Shown here: positions 47,605 through 56,978 of the stretch, in pieces
How the letters are laid out: the number at the start of each line of letters is the position of its first letter
Numbering within the stretch: the first letter of the stretch is position 1
From: Rhizobium sullae
GTDB taxonomy: Bacteria > Pseudomonadota > Alphaproteobacteria > Rhizobiales > Rhizobiaceae
Reading direction: 5' to 3'
NCBI RefSeq assembly: GCF_900169785.1
Contig: NZ_FWER01000001.1
Location: 245,929-309,928, forward strand
Length of the DNA: 64,000 nt
The notes under the pieces: model-generated
The model's input: the letters and a program-made list of their open reading frames with translations, nothing else
What the model was told of the DNA's origin: nothing
The model's database searches: none
Position numbers and translations under genes: made by a program

Positions 47605-49086
47605 ATGGCATTCACGACTGCACTGACCAAGCATGTGCCCTTTTCCTCGCCGTTCCTCCGCGACTGCGGGTACATCAACGGCGAATGGACGAAGGGCGAA
47701 GCAACGAGAATTTTCGATGTCCTGAACCCGGCAACGGGCGAAGTGCTCGCCTCGCTGCCGGACATGGGTGCTGCCGACACCCGCAAAGCGATCGACGCTG
47801 CCTATGCTGCGCAGCCTGCATGGGCAGCACGCCCCGCGAAAGAGCGCAGCGCCATCCTGCGCAAATGGTTCGACCTGATGGTTGCCAACGCCGATGAGTT
47901 GGCGGCGATCCTGACGGCGGAAATGGGCAAGCCGTTTCCTGAAGCGCGCGGCGAAATCCTTTATGCCGCCGCCTATGTCGAATGGTATGCCGAGGAAGCC
48001 AAGCGTATCTATGGCGAAACGATCCCCGCGCCCTCCAATGACAAGCGGATGATCGTCATCAAACAGCCGGTCGGTGTCGTGGGCACCATCACGCCCTGGA
48101 ATTTCCCGGCGGCGATGATCACCCGCAAGATCGCTCCGGCGCTTGCTGTCGGCTGCACGGTCGTTTCGAAGCCGGCCGAGCAAACCCCGCTTTCGGCGAT
48201 CGCGCTTGCGGTTCTCGCAGAGCAGGCCGGTGTTCCAACCGGCGTCTTCAACGTCATTGTCGGTGAGGACGGTCCGGCGATCGGCAGGGAGCTTTGCAGC
48301 AACGACAAGGTGCGAAAGATCAGCTTCACCGGATCGACGGAAGTCGGCCGCATTCTGATGCGCCAGTGCGCCGATCAGATCAAGAAAGTGAGCCTCGAGC
48401 TTGGCGGCAACGCGCCGTTCATCGTCTTCGACGATGCTGATCTCGATGCCGCCGTCGAAGGCGCGATCGCCTCGAAATACCGCAATGCCGGTCAGACCTG
48501 CGTTTGCGCCAACCGGCTCTACGTCCAGTCAGGCGTCTATGACGCATTTGCGGCCAAGCTGGCCGCAAAGGTCGAAGCCATGTCCGTCGGGGACGGCTTC
48601 GAGGCAGGCGTCACGATCGGCCCGCTGATCGATGCGCAGGGCCTTGCGAAGGTCGAAGATCACGTCAGCGACGCGCTTTCCAAGGGCGCCAAGGTGCTGA
48701 CCGGTGGCAAGCGTATCGAAGGAGCCGGCACCTTCTTCACGCCGACGGTTCTGACCGGCGTCGCCCGCGGCATGAAGGTGGCGCGTGAGGAGACCTTTGG
48801 TCCCGTAGCCCCACTCTTCCGCTTCGATACCGTCGAAGAGGTGATTCAACAGGCGAATGACACCGAGTTCGGCCTTGCGGCCTATTTCTTCGCCGGCGAT
48901 CTGAAGAAAGTCTGGAAGGTTGCCGAAGCACTGGAATACGGCATGGTCGGCATCAATACCGGCCTGATGTCCACCGAGACGGCACCCTTCGGCGGCGTCA
49001 AGCAATCCGGGCACGGCCGCGAAGGTTCGCGTCACGGTGTGGATGACTACCTCGAAATGAAATATCTCTGCATCGGCAATCTCTGA
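47605..49086 (+). CDS. gabD: succinate-semialdehyde dehydrogenase
   Basis: GabD oxidises succinate semialdehyde to succinate. The 493-residue aldehyde dehydrogenase has TPWNFPAAMITRKIAPAL near residue 155, the catalytic Glu in LELGGNAPFIVFDDAD near residue 268 and the catalytic Cys in NAGQTCVCANRLYVQ near residue 300. GGAG is placed eight bases before the ATG. It follows gabT by 20 bases and ends at a bidirectional terminator. Confidence 0.94.
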   Translation: MAFTTALTKHVPFSSPFLRDCGYINGEWTKGEATRIFDVLNPATGEVLASLPDMGAADTRKAIDAAYAAQPAWAARPAKERSAILRKWFDLMVANADELAAILTAEMGKPFPEARGEILYAAAYVEWYAEEAKRIYGETIPAPSNDKRMIVIKQPVGVVGTITPWNFPAAMITRKIAPALAVGCTVVSKPAEQTPLSAIALAVLAEQAGVPTGVFNVIVGEDGPAIGRELCSNDKVRKISFTGSTEVGRILMRQCADQIKKVSLELGGNAPFIVFDDADLDAAVEGAIASKYRNAGQTCVCANRLYVQSGVYDAFAAKLAAKVEAMSVGDGFEAGVTIGPLIDAQGLAKVEDHVSDALSKGAKVLTGGKRIEGAGTFFTPTVLTGVARGMKVAREETFGPVAPLFRFDTVEEVIQQANDTEFGLAAYFFAGDLKKVWKVAEALEYGMVGINTGLMSTETAPFGGVKQSGHGREGSRHGVDDYLEMKYLCIGNL

Positions 49087-49095
49087 ACCGAACGC

Positions 49096-49124
49096 AAAAG
49101 GGCGCCACGCACGGCGCCCTTTTT
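49096..49124. terminator. bidirectional terminator of gabD and slyX
   Basis: AAAAGGGCGCC (49096-49106) pairs with GGCGCCCTTTTT (49113-49124), with an A-tract on one side and a T-tract on the other. It lies between the two convergent genes. Confidence 0.88.
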
Positions 49125-49131
49125 CTGCCGG

Positions 49132-49341
49132 TCAATAGTGCGGCGGGCGCGTAATCGGCGGGGCTTCGAGGGATTGCTCCTCGAGCGACAGAAAGCGCTC
49201 CGTCAGCCGGTCGAGCTTGGTGCGCATCTGCTCGACCACCTTCCATTGCTCCCCGAGTTGGTCGGAAAGCTCATCGATCGTCTTTGCCTGATGGGCGACC
49301 ATTTCCTCAAGTTTGGTGATTTGACGCGCTTCGTCAGACAT
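49132..49341 (-). CDS. slyX: SlyX family protein
   Basis: The 69-residue protein is a short coiled coil (KLEEMVAHQAKTIDELSDQL, heptad-like) ending in PPxxRPPHY, the hallmark tail of SlyX. The family function is unknown. Length is normal. It is divergent from uxaC and convergent with gabD. Confidence 0.9.
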   Translation of the reverse strand: MSDEARQITKLEEMVAHQAKTIDELSDQLGEQWKVVEQMRTKLDRLTERFLSLEEQSLEAPPITRPPHY

Positions 49342-49431
49342 TGGTTTTCTCCCGGCAATTGCTCCCTTTCCAAAGCGGAAATAGGTCTTTGCGTCAATGC
49401 TTTCGAGGTTCGCGAAGAACGATTCCGAAAG

Positions 49432-49447
49432 TGAACCGTTTAGTTAC
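49432..49447. promoter_or_regulatory. TetR-type operator upstream of uxaC
   Basis: TGAACCGTTTAGTTAC here matches the perfect site at 62136 in 14 of 16 positions, differing only in the first two bases. It lies 62 bases before the uxaC start codon, in the 49342-49509 spacer, which otherwise holds only the uxaC ribosome-binding site GGGAGG. Confidence 0.7.
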
Positions 49448-49509
49448 TAATAGGGCTTGCCGTCCTTGCTCAGGTGGGGTAGGCCCTGTGCTATCAGGGA
49501 GGAAATCTG

Positions 49510-50925
49510 ATGGATGTAGGAAACGGCCTTCTTCATCCGGACCGGCTCTTTCCGGCCGATCCGGCAACGCGGACCATCGCACGCGACCTTTACGAGACGG
49601 TTCGCAATCTGCCGATCGTCAGCCCGCACGGACACACCGAACCCTCATGGTTTGCCGAGGACAAGCCTTTCGAGGATGCGGCTTCGCTGCTTGTCATTCC
49701 CGATCACTATCTTTTTCGAATGCTACACAGCGTCGGCGTCAAGCTCGACGACCTCGGCGTGCCGAGGCTCGACGGCAAGCCGGTGGCATCGGGCCGGGCG
49801 ATCTGGCGGGCCTTTGCGGCGCAGTATCACCTTTTCCGCGGCACGCCATCGAGCCTCTGGGTCGATCATGCGATGTCGTCCGTTCTTGGCTGCGACGAAC
49901 CGCTGACGCCGGATAATGCCGATAAGCTTTATGACCACATCAACGCACAATTGGCGCTTCCCGAGTTCCGCCCGCGCGCGCTGCACAAGCGCTTCGGGAT
50001 CGAAACGATTGCGACGACGGAAGGCGCGCTCGATCCGTTGACGCATCACCAGAAGATGGCGGCGGAGGGCTGGATCGGCCGCGTGCGCACCACGTATCGG
50101 CCGGACAGTGTCACCGATCCAGATGCCGTCGGCTTCCGCGCTAATCTCCTGCAATTCGGCGAGATCACCGGCGCCGATGTTACCCGGTGGGATGGGATGG
50201 TCGATGCGCACCGCAAGCGCCGCGCCTATTTCCGCCAGTACGGCGCGACAGCCACGGACCATGGCGTGCCGACGGCCTTTACCGCCGATCTCCCGCTTGC
50301 CGACAAGCAGGCGCTGCTCGACACAGCGCTGAAAGGCCCTCTTTCTGCCGCAGATGCCGAGCTCTTCCGCGGCCTGATGATGACCGAGATGGCCGGACTC
50401 TCGGCCGAAGACGGCATGGTGATGCAAATTCATGCCGGCTCGCGCCGAAACACCGATAGCGGGCTTTTCCAGACGCGCGGCCCGAACATGGGCGCTGACA
50501 TTCCGACACGCACGGACTGGGTCGGCGGCTTGAACGCCCTGCTTTCGAAACACGGCCACGCGCCGGGTCTCAGGGTTCTGCTCTTCACGCTCGACGAGAC
50601 GACCTATGCCCGGGAACTGGCGCCGATGGCCGGACACTGGGAGTGCCTGATGATCGGCCCGCCCTGGTGGTTCTATGACAGCCCGAACGGCATCCGCCGC
50701 TATCTCGACCAGGTCGTTGAAACGGCAGGCTTTGCCAATCTCGCCGGCTTCAACGACGATACGCGGGCACTGCTTTCAATCCCCGCCCGCCACGACGTCT
50801 GGCGCCGCGAGGTCTGCCGCTTCCTGGCGCAACTCGCAGCGGAGCACCGGATTTCAAAGAAGGATGCCGAAATCGTGGCCCGCGAGCTTTCTTATGACAA
50901 TGCGAAAAAGGCGTACAAGCTGTGA
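49510..50925 (+). CDS. uxaC: glucuronate isomerase (uronate isomerase)
   Basis: UxaC isomerises D-glucuronate to D-fructuronate (and galacturonate to tagaturonate). The 471-residue amidohydrolase-like protein begins with LLHPDRLFPADPATRTIARD and has the metal-site segment IVSPHGHTEPSWFAED near residue 38 and FRGTPSSLWVDHAMSSVLG near residue 115. GGGAGGAAA precedes the ATG. Its TGA overlaps the GTG start of uxuB by four bases. A TetR-type operator lies upstream. Confidence 0.93.
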   Translation: MDVGNGLLHPDRLFPADPATRTIARDLYETVRNLPIVSPHGHTEPSWFAEDKPFEDAASLLVIPDHYLFRMLHSVGVKLDDLGVPRLDGKPVASGRAIWRAFAAQYHLFRGTPSSLWVDHAMSSVLGCDEPLTPDNADKLYDHINAQLALPEFRPRALHKRFGIETIATTEGALDPLTHHQKMAAEGWIGRVRTTYRPDSVTDPDAVGFRANLLQFGEITGADVTRWDGMVDAHRKRRAYFRQYGATATDHGVPTAFTADLPLADKQALLDTALKGPLSAADAELFRGLMMTEMAGLSAEDGMVMQIHAGSRRNTDSGLFQTRGPNMGADIPTRTDWVGGLNALLSKHGHAPGLRVLLFTLDETTYARELAPMAGHWECLMIGPPWWFYDSPNGIRRYLDQVVETAGFANLAGFNDDTRALLSIPARHDVWRREVCRFLAQLAAEHRISKKDAEIVARELSYDNAKKAYKL

Positions 50926-52376
50926 CGGAGCGACTGCAAAACCTGACCGGCCTTGCGCCGACGGCAAGGCTTCCGGCCTATGACCGGAGCAAGCTGAAAA
51001 GCGGCATCCTGCATCTCGGCCCCGGCGCCTTCTTCCGCGCGCATTTTGCGCCCTTTACTGATAAGGCACTTGCAGCCACCGGCGGCGAATGGGGCATTGA
51101 AGTCGCAAGCCTGCGCACCGCAGATGTTGCGGATCACCTGAATGAGCAGAACGGCCTCTATACGATGCTGATCCGTGATACCTCGGGAACGACAGCGCAG
51201 GTGATCGGCTCCATCCTGAAGGCGCACGTCGCAACGCGTGATCCGGCAGGGCTGCTTGAGCGGTTGGAAGACCCGGCAATCCGCATCGTCAGCTTGACAG
51301 TGACGGAGAAGGCCTATGGTCTGGATACCCTTACCGGGGGTCTCGATCTCAACCATCCCGACATCGCCGCCGATCTTATACATCCGCATACGCCGCGCGG
51401 CGTTGTCGGCTATCTTGTCGAAGGGCTGTCCCGGCGGCGGAAAAAGGAGATCGCACCCTTCACGGCGCTCAGCTGCGACAACCTGCCAAGCAACGGCGCA
51501 GTCCTCAAGCGTCTGGTTCTCGAATTCGCGAGCCGTGTCGATCCTTCGCTGCACGACTGGATCGAACAGAAAGTGCCCTTCCCCTCCACGATGGTGGATC
51601 GCATCACCCCGGCCAGTACAGACGTTACCTATGCCGATGCCGAGCGCCTGACTGGGCGCCAGGATCTCGCGGCAATCGAAACCGAACCCTTCACGCAATG
51701 GGTAATCGAGGACCATTTCGCCAATGGCCGCCCGACCTGGGAGAAGGCTGGTGTGTTGATGGTCGAAGAGGTTTCGGCTTACGAGAAGATGAAGCTTCGG
51801 ATGCTGAACGGGGCGCATTCCCTGCTCGCTTATCTCGGATATATAGGCGGCTATGAATACGTCCGCGATGTTATGGAAGATGCCGGATTGGCAGCGCTTG
51901 CGCGACGGCACATGAGCGCGGCAGCTGCGACCCTCGATCCCGTTCCAGGGATCAATCTCGAGCGCTATGCGGACGAACTCATAGCACGCTTTGCAAATAA
52001 GGCGATCGCGCACCGCACCTATCAGATCGCCATGGACGGGACGCAGAAACTGCCGCAGCGTCTGCTGGAGCCGGCAACGGAAGCCCTTGCTCAAGGCGGC
52101 AAAGCGGAGACTTATGCAATCGCAGTCGCTGCCTGGATGCGCTACGCGCTGGGCATCGACCGGAACGGCAAAGGCTACGAGTTGCGTGATCCGCGCGCTG
52201 GTGAAATCGCGGCTCTGCTTGCAGATGTGCCACGAAACGGCGGCGCCGTGTCAGGGACACTTTTCCACTTGCCAGGGCTCTTTCCGGCAGCATTGACGAA
52301 GAATGTCGCGTGGACCGAAGATGTGGCCAACAAGCTGGAAATTTTGATCCAGGACAATAGGCTGCCGTTGATTTGA
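50922..52376 (+). CDS. uxuB: D-mannonate oxidoreductase (fructuronate reductase)
   Basis: UxuB reduces D-fructuronate with NADH to D-mannonate, the step after UxaC. The 484-residue mannitol-dehydrogenase-family protein has ILHLGPGAFFRAHFAPF near residue 30 and the catalytic motif KMKLRMLNGAHSLLAYLGYI near residue 290 with the active-site Lys. It starts with GTG inside the uxaC stop (GTGA), so translation is coupled. Mannonate dehydratase (UxuA) is not in this window. Confidence 0.92.
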   Translation: MTERLQNLTGLAPTARLPAYDRSKLKSGILHLGPGAFFRAHFAPFTDKALAATGGEWGIEVASLRTADVADHLNEQNGLYTMLIRDTSGTTAQVIGSILKAHVATRDPAGLLERLEDPAIRIVSLTVTEKAYGLDTLTGGLDLNHPDIAADLIHPHTPRGVVGYLVEGLSRRRKKEIAPFTALSCDNLPSNGAVLKRLVLEFASRVDPSLHDWIEQKVPFPSTMVDRITPASTDVTYADAERLTGRQDLAAIETEPFTQWVIEDHFANGRPTWEKAGVLMVEEVSAYEKMKLRMLNGAHSLLAYLGYIGGYEYVRDVMEDAGLAALARRHMSAAAATLDPVPGINLERYADELIARFANKAIAHRTYQIAMDGTQKLPQRLLEPATEALAQGGKAETYAIAVAAWMRYALGIDRNGKGYELRDPRAGEIAALLADVPRNGGAVSGTLFHLPGLFPAALTKNVAWTEDVANKLEILIQDNRLPLI

Positions 52377-52403
52377 GTGGTTGGCTCATCCGCAATACCT
52401 GAT

Positions 52404-52431
52404 CCTCACCTGTGCTTGTCACAGGATGAGG
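52404..52431. terminator. hairpin between convergent uxuB and flavoprotein genes
   Basis: CCTCACCTGTG (52404-52414) pairs with CACAGGATGAGG (52420-52431) with one bulged base. There is no strong T-tract. The position between converging genes suggests a weak terminator. Confidence 0.45.
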
Positions 52432-52483
52432 AGCTTGTGGTAGACGTCCCGTCGACATTTGAGGGACTGCTGAGTGGCGAGAA

Positions 52484-54934
52484 CTAAACCTTGATGCGCT
52501 TCATCTCCGGGTCATAGAGCGGTTTCAGCGACACCGTGCAGGGGACGCGCTCCCTTGCAACGTCCAGTTCATAAGTTCCCGACAGCACGAAATCCTCAGT
52601 CACGCCGTCGGGATTGCGGATGTAGCCGTAGCCGATCGGCTTGCCGATCGTGTAGCCGAAGCCGCCGCTGGAGAGCCAGCCGACGCGCTTTCCATTCCGA
52701 TAAATGGTTTCGCGGCCGAGGAGGACGGTCTCCGGATCGTCCGGCACGACGCAGGCGAGCACCTTCTTTACGTCACCAGAGAGCTGGCGCTCAATCGCTT
52801 CACGGCCGCGGAAGGCCATATTCCTTTTCATCTTGACGGCCCAGGCGAGTCCCGCCTCGACTGGCGTGTGATCGGGGCCAATATCCAAGCCCCAGGCACG
52901 ATAACCTTTTTCCAATCGGCAGCTTTCGATGGCACGGTAGCCGGCATTGATAAGGCCGAAATCACGGCCTGCCGCCATCAAGGAATCATAGACTGTCGTT
53001 GCATATTCGATGGGGACATGGAGTTCATAGCCCAATTCGCCGACATAGGTGATCCGCAGCGCCCTGACGGGGCAGCCGGCGATGCCGATGGTCTTCACCC
53101 GGCTGAACGGAAAGGCGGCATTGGACACATCACTGGCAGTGACTTTCTCGAGGACAGCGCGGGAATTCGGCCCCATCAAGGAAAGAACCGAATAGGCTGA
53201 TGTCACATCGACAAGCTCGGCCTGCATATCCGCCGGGATGCTGCGGGAAATCCAATCGAAATCGTGGGTAGCAAAGCCGGTGCCGGTAACGATGTAGAAT
53301 TCGTTCTCGGCAATGCGAGCGACGGTGACGTCGCATTCGATGCCGCCCCTGTCGTTCAGCATCTGCGTGTAGGTGAGCGATCCGGCCGGCTTGGCGACGT
53401 CGTTCGAAGCGATCCACGAAAGGGCGGCCTCCGCATTCCTCCCCTTGAGAACAAACTTTGCAAAAGATGTTTGATCGAAGATGACAGCCGCTTCGCGAAC
53501 GGCCCTGTGTTCGCGGCCGACGGCATCGAACCAGTTCTGACGGCCATAGGTGTAGACGTCCTTCGGCTCCTCGTTGGCAAAGAGATCGGCAAACCAGTTC
53601 GGACGTTCCCAGCCGAGCTTTTCACCGAAGCAGGCGCCTTGCGCCTTGAGGCGATCGTAAAGCGGCGATTTGCGGCAGGGGCGGCCGCTCAAATGCTCCT
53701 CGAAAGGCCAGGCCATCGTATAATGCTTGCCATAGGCTTCGAGCGTCCGGGTGCGCACCCAGTCGGTATCGAAGTGGGGGCGGCCGAAGCGGCGGATGTC
53801 GACCGGCCAGAGATCGTAAGGCGGCTCACCTTTGGCCACCCACTCGGCAAGCGCCATGCCGGCACCGCCCCCGGAGGCGATGCCAAAGGCATTGAAACCG
53901 GCACCGACGAAGAAATTCTTCAGTTCCGGCGCTTCGCCGAGAATGAAATTGCCATCGGGCGTGAAACTCTCAGGCCCGTTCAAGAGTTGTTTGACCCCGG
54001 CCTTCTGCAGGCCCGGAACCCGCTCCAACGCCTGTTCCATGATCTGCTCGAAATGATCAAAGTTGCTGTTGAGCAGCGTGTAGTGGAAACCTTCCGGAAT
54101 ACCGTCCACGGCCCAAGGGATCGGGTTCGGCTCATAGCCGCCCATGACGATGCCGCCGACCTCCTCCTTGTAATAGGTCAGACGATCAGGATCACGCAGC
54201 GTCGGCAAATTCGACGGGACGCCGAAGGATTCGGTGATGATGTATTGGTGCTCGACGGATACGAGCGGCACGTTGACGCCAAAACGGGCAGCGAAAGCCC
54301 GGGTCCATTGGCCAGCGCAGACGACGACGCGCTCGCATTCGATGCGACCCTTTTCGGTGATGACGGCGCGGAGCTTTCCCTTGTCGATGTCGAGGTCGAG
54401 GACTTCCGTATCTTCGAAGATCGAGACGCCGGACATGCGTGCGCCTTTCGCCAGCGCTTGCGTGATATCGGACGGGTTGGCCTGGCCGTCGGTCGGTAGA
54501 TAGGCCGCGCCGACAAGGTCGTCGATCGTCATCAATGGCCAGAGTTCGAAGGCTTCCTGGGGAGTGAGCAACCGCATGTCGAGGCCGAAGGACTGCGCCG
54601 TCGTTGCCTGCCGCTTCACCTCCGTCCAGCGCTCCTCATTGCAGGCAAGCCGTAAGCCGCCGTTCATTTTCCAGCCGGTGCCGAGACCTGTTTCAGCTTC
54701 CAGTTTCTTGTAGAGATCGACGGAATAGCCAAGCAGCTGGGTGATGTTGGCACTGGTGCGGAGCTGGCCGACAAGGCCTGCGGCATGGAAGGTGGTTCCC
54801 GAAGTGAGCTTCTTGCGCTCAAGCAGCACCGTATCCGTCCAGCCAAGCTTGCCCAGATGATAGGCAGTCGAGCAGCCGATGATGCCACCGCCGATGACCA
54901 CGGCCTTTGCTGTCTTCGGTAATTCCTTCGTCAT
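52484..54934 (-). CDS. dimethylglycine/sarcosine dehydrogenase-like flavoprotein with GcvT domain
   Basis: The 816-residue protein has a DAO-type FAD domain (residues about 10-370, VVIGGGIIGCSTAYHLG) and a C-terminal GcvT folate-binding region (about 430-800, with a ELGYELHVP segment and a GcvT C-terminal barrel). TSGTTFHAAGLVGQL at residues 44-58 contains the His (H50) at the place where mammalian dimethylglycine dehydrogenase attaches FAD covalently. It should oxidise an N-methyl group and pass the carbon to tetrahydrofolate. The ATG at 54934 lies one base after the previous gene. It ends the ABC-transporter operon. Confidence 0.87.
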   Translation of the reverse strand: MTKELPKTAKAVVIGGGIIGCSTAYHLGKLGWTDTVLLERKKLTSGTTFHAAGLVGQLRTSANITQLLGYSVDLYKKLEAETGLGTGWKMNGGLRLACNEERWTEVKRQATTAQSFGLDMRLLTPQEAFELWPLMTIDDLVGAAYLPTDGQANPSDITQALAKGARMSGVSIFEDTEVLDLDIDKGKLRAVITEKGRIECERVVVCAGQWTRAFAARFGVNVPLVSVEHQYIITESFGVPSNLPTLRDPDRLTYYKEEVGGIVMGGYEPNPIPWAVDGIPEGFHYTLLNSNFDHFEQIMEQALERVPGLQKAGVKQLLNGPESFTPDGNFILGEAPELKNFFVGAGFNAFGIASGGGAGMALAEWVAKGEPPYDLWPVDIRRFGRPHFDTDWVRTRTLEAYGKHYTMAWPFEEHLSGRPCRKSPLYDRLKAQGACFGEKLGWERPNWFADLFANEEPKDVYTYGRQNWFDAVGREHRAVREAAVIFDQTSFAKFVLKGRNAEAALSWIASNDVAKPAGSLTYTQMLNDRGGIECDVTVARIAENEFYIVTGTGFATHDFDWISRSIPADMQAELVDVTSAYSVLSLMGPNSRAVLEKVTASDVSNAAFPFSRVKTIGIAGCPVRALRITYVGELGYELHVPIEYATTVYDSLMAAGRDFGLINAGYRAIESCRLEKGYRAWGLDIGPDHTPVEAGLAWAVKMKRNMAFRGREAIERQLSGDVKKVLACVVPDDPETVLLGRETIYRNGKRVGWLSSGGFGYTIGKPIGYGYIRNPDGVTEDFVLSGTYELDVARERVPCTVSLKPLYDPEMKRIKV

Positions 54935-54935
54935 A

Positions 54936-55811
54936 TTACTGATCCCGTTCAAATGCCTTATAGGCGCGCTTGAAGCGCGCGAGGTTTTCGGCCGTATAGG
55001 CGGCGTAGTCGAAATCGATGCTGGAGTGGATTTCCGAGACCATGCTCCACAGCGTCTCGCGCAGCAGCGATACACACTTCATGGCGTTATAGCGCCGCCA
55101 AAGATCCCCCGTCAGCGGCCGGTCGAAATAGGTCTCCAGCATTTGCCGCTCGGCATCTTTCGAGAGTTCGTTGTTCGACGCGAGACCGCCGAGATCAAAG
55201 AGCGGCGTGTTGAAGCCCGCGTAGTCCCAATCGATCAGCCAAAGACGCTTGCCGTCATCGAGGAAGTTCGCAGCAAGAAGGTCATTATGGCCGAAGGCGA
55301 TATCGAAAGGCCCGGCGGCCTGCTCGAGCATTTCGGCCTTTTCGAGCAGCGCTGGCAGCATCTGCGTATAGCCGCTTTCGGCGGCAGTCAGAGTGGCGGC
55401 ATAGTCGCGGATGACATGGAAAACCCAGAAAATCATCGCCTGGCCGCGGAAATGGCGGGCGACGTGCCGATGGCAGGCGCGGACCAGCGGCACGACGCGT
55501 GCGAGCACCCGCACATCCTGGATGTCTGCCGCCGTCAAAGCCCGCGCTTCGATGAAATTGAGGACGAGCACGCCGGGTTCATGATGGATGACTGCGGGTG
55601 AAAGTCCCGCGGCGTGGGCTGCCAAGCTCGCCGCAAGCTCGTTGCGGCGGCTAATGTGGTGGATCGGGATATCGTCACCGAGGCGCACGACGCGGCGGCA
55701 AGCGCGATCCGTTACGAGATAGTTCCGGTTGGTAATGCCGCCGGCAATCGGTGCAATTTCGATCGGGCCCTGCCAGATGCCAAGTGCATGAATCCTATCT
55801 TCAGGCGTCAC
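54936..55811 (-). CDS. choline-kinase-like phosphotransferase
   Basis: The 291-residue protein has the aminoglycoside/choline kinase fold: IAGGITNRNYLV near residue 22 for the nucleotide loop, FGHNDLLAANFLDDG near residue 180 (Brenner-type catalytic HxDxxxxN, here with Asn and Leu spacing) and LIDWDYAGFNTPLFDLGG near residue 200 with the metal Asp. A longer in-frame TTG start is possible, but a GTG at 55811 has GAGGGGG six bases upstream. It probably phosphorylates choline, ethanolamine or a related alcohol. It is in the ABC operon between the ATPase and the flavoprotein. Confidence 0.82.
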   Translation of the reverse strand: MTPEDRIHALGIWQGPIEIAPIAGGITNRNYLVTDRACRRVVRLGDDIPIHHISRRNELAASLAAHAAGLSPAVIHHEPGVLVLNFIEARALTAADIQDVRVLARVVPLVRACHRHVARHFRGQAMIFWVFHVIRDYAATLTAAESGYTQMLPALLEKAEMLEQAAGPFDIAFGHNDLLAANFLDDGKRLWLIDWDYAGFNTPLFDLGGLASNNELSKDAERQMLETYFDRPLTGDLWRRYNAMKCVSLLRETLWSMVSEIHSSIDFDYAAYTAENLARFKRAYKAFERDQ

Positions 55812-55880
55812 GCTTTCCCCCTCGCAACCCGCCCTCGAAGGATGGGCCAGAGCAGGCTTAGCTGTCAAGCAGCACAGGCT

Positions 55881-56957
55881 TTATATCGTGGCGCCCGAAG
55901 CCGCGAAGACGTGACAGCGAGCGGGGTCGAAGGAGGCCGTCACATTCGCGCCGCGCTCGACCTTCTGCTGGCCATCCAGAGCCACCGTCATTTGCTGACT
56001 GTCCGGTGTCTTCGTATAGAGCATGGTGGCTCCGCCGAGGTGTTCGACCAGGTCGATATTGACGGTCGCCAGTGCAATACCACCATCGGCCACCGACAAG
56101 TGTTCCGGACGGATGCCGAAGGTAACCTCCTGACCGGCCGAACCTTTCAGGCGGCGGGGCAGGCGGATCGAACCGCCGCAGACGTTGATCGTCGTGTCAC
56201 TGTCATTGACCTGCTCGATCTTCGCCTTCAGGAAATTCATCTTTGGGCTGCCGATGAATCCTGCGACAAAGCGATTTGCCGGATTGTTGTAGAGGTCGAG
56301 CGGAGCTCCGACCTGCTCGATGCGGCCCGAATTCAGCACAACGATCTTGTCCGCCATGGTCATGGCTTCGACCTGGTCGTGCGTGACGTAGATCATCGTG
56401 TTGCCGAGATTGCGGTGCAGGCGGGAAATTTCGACGCGCATCTGGACGCGAAGTTCCGCATCAAGGTTCGACAGCGGCTCGTCGAAAAGGAAGATGCGCG
56501 GTTCACGCACGATAGCGCGGCCGATCGCGACGCGCTGGCGCTGACCGCCAGACAAAGCCTTCGGCTTGCGCTCCAAGAGCTTTTCGATCTGCAGGATTTC
56601 AGCGGCACGGCGCACCTTCGGCTCGATCTCAGCCTTCTTGTAGCCGGCCGTCTCCAAACCGAAGGCGAGATTTTTGTAGACCGACATATGCGGATAGAGC
56701 GCATAGGACTGGAAGACCATGGCGATGCCGCGCTTGGCAGGCGCCACTTCGTTCATGCGCTCGTTGTCGAGCAGCAGGCCGCCGCCGGAAATCTCCTCCA
56801 GGCCCGCAATCATACGCAGCAGCGTGGACTTGCCGCAGCCGGACGGGCCGACGAAGACCACGAACTCGCCGGGATCGATCGTGAGGTCGATGCCATGGAT
56901 GACATCCAGCGACCCGTAGCGCTTTTCGACCTTCTGAAGAACGACACCTGTTGCCAT
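55881..56957 (-). CDS. ABC transporter ATPase (UgpC/MsmK type)
   Basis: The 358-residue ATPase of the CUT1 sugar-transporter group has Walker A GPSGCGKSTLLRMIAGLE near residue 38, signature LSGGQRQRVAIGRAI near residue 136, Walker B IFLFDEPLSNLD and the switch His in VTHDQVEAM. A C-terminal TOBE/MalK-type regulatory domain follows (about 240-350). Such ATPases serve sugar, sugar-alcohol or glycerol-phosphate importers. It works with the two permeases and binding protein of this operon. Confidence 0.93.
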   Translation of the reverse strand: MATGVVLQKVEKRYGSLDVIHGIDLTIDPGEFVVFVGPSGCGKSTLLRMIAGLEEISGGGLLLDNERMNEVAPAKRGIAMVFQSYALYPHMSVYKNLAFGLETAGYKKAEIEPKVRRAAEILQIEKLLERKPKALSGGQRQRVAIGRAIVREPRIFLFDEPLSNLDAELRVQMRVEISRLHRNLGNTMIYVTHDQVEAMTMADKIVVLNSGRIEQVGAPLDLYNNPANRFVAGFIGSPKMNFLKAKIEQVNDSDTTINVCGGSIRLPRRLKGSAGQEVTFGIRPEHLSVADGGIALATVNIDLVEHLGGATMLYTKTPDSQQMTVALDGQQKVERGANVTASFDPARCHVFAASGATI

Positions 56958-56978
56958 CTTCTAAACCCTCCTGGTCCG

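Noticed and set aside
46100..47611. The upstream extension of the MerR/XRE/cupin frame, opposite gabT
   Set aside because: The regulator domains begin at 46099. The extension is antisense to the well-supported gabT and has no domain.
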